NCBI GenBank assembly: GCA_003117195.1
Contig: BDSI01000004.1
Span: forward strand, 1,731,290-1,795,289
Length of the DNA stretch: 64,000 nt
Source of the DNA: Eudorina sp. 2006-703-Eu-15
Lineage: Eukaryota > Chlorophyta > Chlorophyceae > Chlamydomonadales > Volvocaceae
Direction: 5' to 3'
Shown here: piece after piece, positions 57,973 to 64,000 of the stretch
Numbering within the stretch: position 1 is the first letter of the stretch
How the letters are laid out: the number at the start of each line of letters is the position of its first letter
Made by a program: the position numbers and the translations under genes
Notes under the pieces: model-generated
Databases searched by the model: none
Seen by the model: the letters and a program-made list of their open reading frames with translations, nothing else
What the model was told of the DNA's origin: nothing

Positions 57973-59401
57973 CGAGAGGAAAGGAAAGGAAAAGATGGGA
58001 GCTGAGAGAAGTGTGGAGGAGAAGAGAGAGGACAGGAGTATTGTGGATGAGAGGAGAGAAGCGGGGAGGAGCGGAGAGAAGTGGGGAGGAGGGTAGTGGG
58101 GAGGAGTGGGCAGAGGGGGAGGAGAGGGGAGGGGATGAGAGAGGACAGGAGAGAAGTGGAGTGAGGAGGCGCAAGAGAATCAGGCGGAGAGCCAGTGGGC
58201 CGCCATGGAAAGCACGGCGGGGATATGCGGTCCACGCGGTTCGGTGCGAACGCGTGGAAGTCAGGTCCTGTGAGTAAGTGTCAACACAGGTGTACAGCAC
58301 TGCACAAAGGTGTGCGCCCACCAGCGCGATTGACACTTGGCGCTGCGTCGCCCACTCATCTTTAAATTTATGTTTGCCTAATGAACGCAATCACCTTCGA
58401 ACGCTCGCACTGAAGGATATTCGCCGCAAAGACGAACCCAGAGAGAAACGCCCCGGAAATTTGCGCCGGCGAAGCCAGGGTCTGCGACCGGGATCTGTTA
58501 GCTGACTCATCATTGAGGCCTGAGAGTGCCAGGCGGTCATCCCTGCAGACGGATAAAGGTGTACTGGATCGTAACGGAGACGAAGTACAAAGAGCCAGGC
58601 TCCAGACCTCAGCTCTCATGCGATTCTCACCCTAACGCAGTTGGCCTTGGAGTTGTTCTGGTGGCGTCTCGGGCGCTCTGCAGGTCGCAAGGACAACGGC
58701 ATCATGAACACGGTTTCCTCCCTAGCAAGCCTCGAATACTTTGCAACCAAAACTGCACGATAGAGAATCAAGTTGTGGTTATTTCTGCGCTTGCTGCAGG
58801 AGAATAACACTTTTAATGGCGAGGCGGTGTGACTGTGATACCCCGGATGCGGCAAGTGTGTCAGCGCAGAATATCGCTGCGGTGGGAGTCGTTAGCAGTT
58901 GGTGTATGGCAAACTTATCAACTTGCTGAAGTGCGCGAGCGAACTCGGGAAGGCAGAGCGTCTTCACAACCGACCGGCGGGCAGAGGTCGGTGTTGCGTT
59001 ACGTCGCATCAGGGCGCACCTTCTGACCAGAGGCGTATATAACTCTTGATTGCCACCGTCCTGCACTAGGAAACGCTCCAGTCCCGGGCAGCCTCTGCCC
59101 GGGGCCCACATATCCGGCAAGCGACATTGCCATGTGTCAAATCATAAACGCTAACATTTAATAATTGTATTTTGAGTGCCTGATGACAGATTGTCATAAG
59201 ACCTTGTCGGGGTTCACACTCATCGCGGTTAGCCGAGCGCTCCCTGGACCATAACACGATGCTCGTCCACCCCAAAACAATCATGCTGTTGGGCTGACAT
59301 ATCGTTCCCATCTCACCGACTGTTATAACCCACATCTATTATATCGAAATCTTTTGCCCACACACTGTTGTGTATCTACCGACCCACTTGTATTCCGCGA
59401 G
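57973..59401. promoter_or_regulatory. Divergent intergenic region, fibrillin-domain gene / coiled-coil gene
   Basis: 1.43 kb between opposite start codons. The left ~200 bp are purine-rich (GGA/GAGA) on the plus strand, likely the 5' UTR of the minus-strand gene. The centre is AT-richer (59150-59350). No further gene is supported. Confidence 0.4.
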
Positions 59402-62400
59402 ATGCAGTCTTTCGACAAATTTACGCCAGTAGGCGAGGCCATAGTAGAAGTAAAAAGAAGTGTTGGTGGCAAGCCAGGTGGGGCAAGGCGCTGGTGAATC
59501 CTGGGACATATGTCGACCGCTGTAACGACGGGCTTGGTTCGGCGAGCAGCGGAGCAACCCAAAGATGCCGGGGGCAATGAAGTCACAATTCTTTGGTTGT
59601 ACCTTTTTACATCGACGAATGACGCCTCTGTATGTATTGCTGCTGCTCTGACGGGAAAGCCAATGACATTTTGCAGACGAATCACACAAGCAGCTATCCG
59701 CGAAGGCTGCCGTTATTGATGAGCACATTGATTCATGCATTGGTGTCCTGGAGAACTCTTCGGCCTCGGTAAGCATTAAGCCTTCGCTACAGCCGACGGC
59801 TCATATCCTCTCCAAACTCTTCGATTGACTCATCACCGCGATGGTGCAGGTGTCATGCTGGTTGCGGTCATCTTCGATAGACAAGATGCAGGCCGTTGCA
59901 ATTCTGGAAAGGGAGAGGCAGAACTTGCGAAAAGTCCTGAACGAATTCGTGGACATTGCGCGCGTGCACAGCGGTGAGGCGGACACACTGCGGAGCAGGC
60001 TCGCAGATGCAGAAAAGGTGAGCTATGTAAGATAATTTATCGTTGTATGCCACTGCATGGTTCACCGTCGCTCAGTCGTCTCAGCTCGACGCGCATCATC
60101 GTATCTCCTTCATATGTCGGTACCCGCAGGCCTTGCTTGCAGCACGAATGCCTCAACCGGGGACACTTGTGGAAGACTTATATAAGCAGATACAGGTATG
60201 TCAAGATGATCGGGAAGGAAGCCGGTTTGGTGACACGGCAGCAGGCGACTCGGCGCAGCTCGATGTCGGTCGCGACGCAGACCATCTCTCGCCGGTTCGG
60301 TTCCATTCTTGACAAATCAATAGAACATACTGTGACGTTTTTGCTTACATCGAAGACGCACCTTGCAAGGGCTCGCAAGCGAACTGCTGTGAACAGAATC
60401 TATCGCACACCGTATCTGGGATTGCATGGCCTACACCGTCTTCACCGCTGGGACTGAAGCACCGATGAATAACCAAACCTGGTGGGATGGAAATGTGCCG
60501 GGACCCATCGATGGATATATGACATCAGTCATCAGAACGAGTACGTCAGCCCGTTAATTCTGGGATGCAAGGACGCGCAGCCTTCGCCAGAAATAGCTTT
60601 TGCATACATGAGCGGCCACAAAAATAAATAACAAACACCATCAAAACGCTGCGTACGCTGCCTCTCTTTCTTTAACTCTGTCTAGCTGCGCGTGGAGCCG
60701 AAGCTGGCCCTGCCTCCCGGCATCCGCCTCCCCCCCCCGTCCCGCCACACAGTCGCTGGAGGCGGAGAAATCCGAATTCCAAAACACCATCTCCAAGCTG
60801 TCACGTACCCGGGAGCTCACCTCGGCCCGCTTGCGAGTGAGTACGATAATTGTACGGCGTCCCCTTCGGCTGTACACACCTGCGATCTGGGCGGGATGGT
60901 TGTTGGGCGGGAGGATTGAACGGCCCGGCCGCTCGGGTGGGCTCCGGGGGAAAGCTCCCATCCTGGCGCCCCCGGGAGGCCACTGGCACCTGCTTCGGCC
61001 GGGGGGTGCAAGCCCCTGCTGGTCCTGCGGCTTCCCGATGTACGGATGGATGCGTCCCTGCGGTGCTGCGACCCGTGGTTCGTTGTACCGGCCAGCGCCC
61101 CTCCCGCCCTCCCGTCCCCCTGGCCGTCTCGGACGGAGCTGGGAGGGGGGGAGCGGTACCGACTGGACACGTGCCCCTCAGCGGTTCAGCGGTCTGCCCT
61201 ACTGGTTGGCAGCTCGGCATGCGGCTCTCAGCGCCGCCCGGGGCCTTATCCACCTGGATATGGCTGGTCACCCCTCGATTTAACCATACACCCGACGTCT
61301 ACACCGCCAGCTGCCAACCGCCAGCTATCCACCTCCCCGGCACCCCCTTGACCAGCCCCCTTGACCTGCCCCCTTGACCAGCCCCCTTGACCTGCCCCCT
61401 TGACCTGGCCCCTTGACCTGCCCCCTTGACCAGCCCCCTTGACCTGCCCCCTTGACCTGCCCCCTTGACCAGCCCCCTTGACCAGCCCCCTTGACCTGAC
61501 CCCTTGACCTGCCCCCTTGACCTGCCCCCTTATCCTGTTCTTGACCCGCCGCCCCTCAGGACCTGACCTCGGAGTACCAGGGCATCGCGGAGAAGGCGGA
61601 GCTGGAGCTGAGGCGTCTGGAGGTGGGGGAAAGGGACTTGGCGTCGTGGTCGGGGCCGAATGGGACCCGACACCCAGGGGGCAGCGCGGCTAGAGCCAGG
61701 CAGCCATGGCCGGGGTCGGCATGGGTGAAAGGCAGGCCGCAGGCGCCCCTGGTGCATTGGGACATCAGCACATCAAACTGTACCAACCAGTCCTTGACTC
61801 AATTACTTGCCTCCCCCCGACCACGGCATGCGGAAACAAACGAGCCACGCACGTGTGTGCGTGTACCGATTCGTTGGGCACAGGCACAGACACAGGCACG
61901 GGCCCGTGCGCCCTACGGGCCACCCACGCTGTGAACCATGAGCGGGCTGTGAGATAGGGCGTGGCTCATGTGGCTCATGTGGCTCATGTGGCTCAGCGCA
62001 TCCCGCGGGTCTTTGGTGCCAGCCTGGGTGGGTGCGGCACTCGCCTTGGGGGTCCGCACACGCCGGCATACCCCGGGTTTGTCTCTTGCTTCGGTACCCC
62101 TGCCTGCTCTCCGGCTTTTTTTGAATGAGTGACCGTTACAGCGGACCTTGAAAAGGGATCAACGGTGTATACCACGGCAAGCCCCAGCAGGCCCCACCGG
62201 CAAGGTTATATATGTTGGTCGCGCGGCCATGAAGTTCGCCTCGCGACACGGGGTTCGATTAGTATGTTCGTACAGTCGTACAGCCGTGCCCATCTGGAGG
62301 CCGATAGGCATGATCCCGCGGGCTCCGCCGTGGGGAGGGGGGGCCCGGAACGCTCCGGAAGCAGCGCGTGGTGATCAGCCCCCACGGTGTGAGGACATGC

Positions 62401-64000
62401 GCACCACCTCTCCTGCCCCTGCTGCCCAACTCTGCATCGCCTCCCATGATTACTTACGAACTTCTTTCTATATACGGCAGTCGGAGTTGATCAAGATGGA
62501 GGACGCCCGAGACTCAGCGCTGTCGCAGGTGTGTGAATGGGGGGGCCTGGGGGGACGGGCGGTGCGGTCCTTATGGGGTCGCAGGCTGGGACAATGACTG
62601 CAGGCTGTGAAGAGTACGGCAGGCGGCCGAGGCAGCCCGGGGCCAGGGGGTCCCGGTAGTACGGTTAGTGCGCGATGCCGTACATCACTTTACGGGGCAG
62701 GGGCCTTCTGGGAGCGACTGGGCGCCTGGGAGGGACACAGCCAGGGCGCGTGTCAAGGTTATGCCGTACTGCCCGAGGCGCCTGTGTTGCTCTGTGTATC
62801 TCAGCCGGTACGGCACCCATAATTGCCATACTAGTTGTGCGGGATACTTGCGGCATGTGGACCCAAGGTACATCGGGGCGGGTTCCATATCCGTGCTCAG
62901 TACAGGGCAGTACAGTACAGTACAATACAGTACAGTACAGTACAGGGTAGTACAAGACAGTACAAAGCAGTACAGGGTCAGGCGAAGAAGGCACGCCGCC
63001 GCCACGCAGGGATTGGCATGTGCAGTACCGGCAGCGACAGCAGAAGTGGCACTGGGGTCGGGCTCAACTTGGCTCCCAGGAAGGCCGTACACGGGTACGG
63101 GCTCTGAAGAGCGCGATTGCCCGGGCAGGACGGGAGGAGAACCGCGTGGACTGCCGCACGTGCCGCTAGCTGGCCTGACCCGTGGGTCGGTACCGATTAT
63201 GTCGCTCAAAGGGAGTTGAGGGGGGGGGGACAAACCCGAACGGCCGGCGCTCGTTGCTGACGACCCACCCGGCGGGCCCCCCGTCCTCCCGACCCGTGGG
63301 TCACCTCGACAGAGCATCGAGAAGAGCAAGGAGATGCGCGCGTTCCAGAAGCGGTACGACACGCTGAAGAGCATCGCCGAGTCGCACAGGGAGGCGGCGG
63401 TGGCGGCCAAGCGACAGGCTGAGGAGGTGCGGAGGGGGCGGAGGAGGGTTGGCGGCAGCCCCATAACAGGCCCAGAACCAAGCCGGGCACACCCCCGGGC
63501 AGGGGCTGCAGGCGGGGAGGGGAGCTGAGAGAGGAAGGGGAGCTGCGACTTGGCAGAGTCAAACTACTGTGACACTAGCCGCGCTGTCTGCCGGAGCTCG
63601 CAAGCACTCGAGCACACACGCTTCCTGTGGCTGAGCACGCGTATGTCTAATGAGAAGCCCACCCATAACCACCCAGGCCCGGACACCAGCACGCGTGTGT
63701 GTGTCTGCGTGTGTGTTCAGGCCGCCGCCCACCACGCCAAGGCGATGGAGGCCCAGAACCGCAAAGTGACGGAGGCCAAGTCCGCGCGGGAGGCCGCGGT
63801 GGCGGAGCTGGAGATGCTGCGCCGCGAGCACGCCATGCTGCACGCCGCCTTCCTGCGCGCCGGCGGCGTCGAGGAGGCCCTCGCCGTGGTGGGCGCCGCC
63901 AGCTACGCGTCCGCCCGCAGCACCATCGGCGGCGGCGGCGGCAGCGGCGGCCGGATCGTGACCCGCAACCTGCTGCGGTCGCGCACTGGCTACTGCGTCC
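59402..64000 (+). CDS. Coiled-coil protein, family not recognised, 3' end beyond the window
   Basis: Nine exons with matching phases: 59402-59477, 59677-59768, 59892-60017, 60130-60195, 60753-60836, 61560-61622, 62481-62528, 63313-63426, 63721 to the window end. The visible part is about 316 residues. It starts MQSFDKFTPVGEAIVEVK; the next exons give SAKAAVIDEHIDSCIGVLE and ERERQNLRKVLNEFVDIA. Later exons are rich in Ala, Glu, Lys and Arg with heptad-like spacing (EKSEFQNTISKLSRTRELT, KRYDTLKSIAESHREAAVA, EAKSAREAAVAELEMLRRE), i.e. a long coiled coil. A Gly-rich linker follows near 63925. Exon size and intron style match the PIBF1-like gene in this window, and a cytoskeletal or basal-body role is possible, but that is only inference. 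An upstream non-coding or coding exon is not excluded. Confidence 0.7.
61341..61535. repeat. 13-bp minisatellite in an intron of the coiled-coil gene
   Basis: About fourteen to fifteen units of cccccttgacc(t/a)g end some 25 bp before the acceptor of exon 61560-61622. Two variants, ...ctg and ...cag, alternate irregularly. Confidence 0.9.
62123..62200 (+). repeat. Dispersed repeat family 'ACGTTACAGCGG', copy 5
   Basis: Reads tgagtgaccgttacagcgga, then aagggatcaacggtgtatac and caagccccagcaggcccc. It is closest to copies 1 and 3 and sits in the intron before exon 62481-62528. Confidence 0.65.
62898..62978. repeat. (AGTAC)n microsatellite
   Basis: An imperfect run of the pentamer agtac, with interruptions such as agggc, aatac and aaagc, in an intron of the coiled-coil gene. 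The overlapping open frames are artefacts of the repeat. Confidence 0.85.

Noticed and set aside
60687..60752. Alternative acceptor (tctag) giving an exon LRVEPKLALPPGIRL in the coiled-coil gene
   Set aside because: Its frame does not lead into the coiled-coil sequence SLEAEKSEFQ, whereas the acceptor at 60751-60752 does so in phase.

Overview
The window looks like nuclear DNA of a chlorophycean, probably volvocine (Chlamydomonas/Volvox-like), green alga. The evidence is very GC-rich genes split into many short exons with GT(G/A)-type donors, simple-repeat-filled introns, a TGTAA-type poly(A) signal after the proteasome gene, a plastid-type PAP/fibrillin, a centriolar/ciliary PIBF1-CEP90-like protein, and tyrosine-recombinase and non-LTR transposon remnants. 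Species is not determined. All gene models are hand-spliced from reading frame, splice-site and family knowledge; phases were checked and close for every model given with full exon lists.

Layout: 1-4380 is repeat/mobile DNA with a tyrosine-recombinase ORF (1559-2725, minus) between two exact 102-bp direct repeats. 4381-8280 holds no supported gene. 8281-18139 (minus) is a 19-exon PIBF1/CEP90-like coiled-coil gene. It shares a 422-bp divergent promoter with the 3-exon proteasome subunit beta-2 gene (18562-20225, plus). A tRNA-Tyr with an 11-nt intron lies at 21393-21476 (minus). 23826-25279 (minus) is an incomplete low-molecular-weight phosphotyrosine phosphatase-like gene. 26352-28971 (minus) is a 7-exon glutathionyl-hydroquinone reductase (Xi-class GST), divergent from a secreted class-3 lipase (29593-31473, plus).

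34430-42467 (plus) is a 15-exon FAD-linked sugar-lactone oxidase (L-gulonolactone/D-arabinonolactone oxidase type) with an N-terminal membrane anchor and a long Pro/Ala/Ser insert. Its intron 7 begins with a seven-unit tandem array made from the end of exon 7 plus its splice donor. 43753-45825 (minus) is a decayed non-LTR retrotransposon end, split by a 506-bp hAT-like MITE with perfect TIRs and an 8-bp target duplication. 45830-48790 is repeat-rich and shows no gene.

48791-57972 (minus) is the most striking gene: a PAP/fibrillin domain at the end of a roughly 2,400-residue protein whose first exon alone encodes 1,945 residues of Ala/Glu/Pro-rich low complexity. A tRNA-like element lies in its first intron. 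59402 to the window end (plus) is a coiled-coil protein of unknown family, cut off by the window edge.

Three patterns cut across the genes: a dispersed ~55-75-bp repeat family (five copies, all plus strand), a 12-bp palindrome GACCCRYGGGTC found only right of about 33.8 kb, and many minisatellites inside introns. The genes do not form one pathway; they are ordinary eukaryotic neighbours, partly arranged as divergent pairs.
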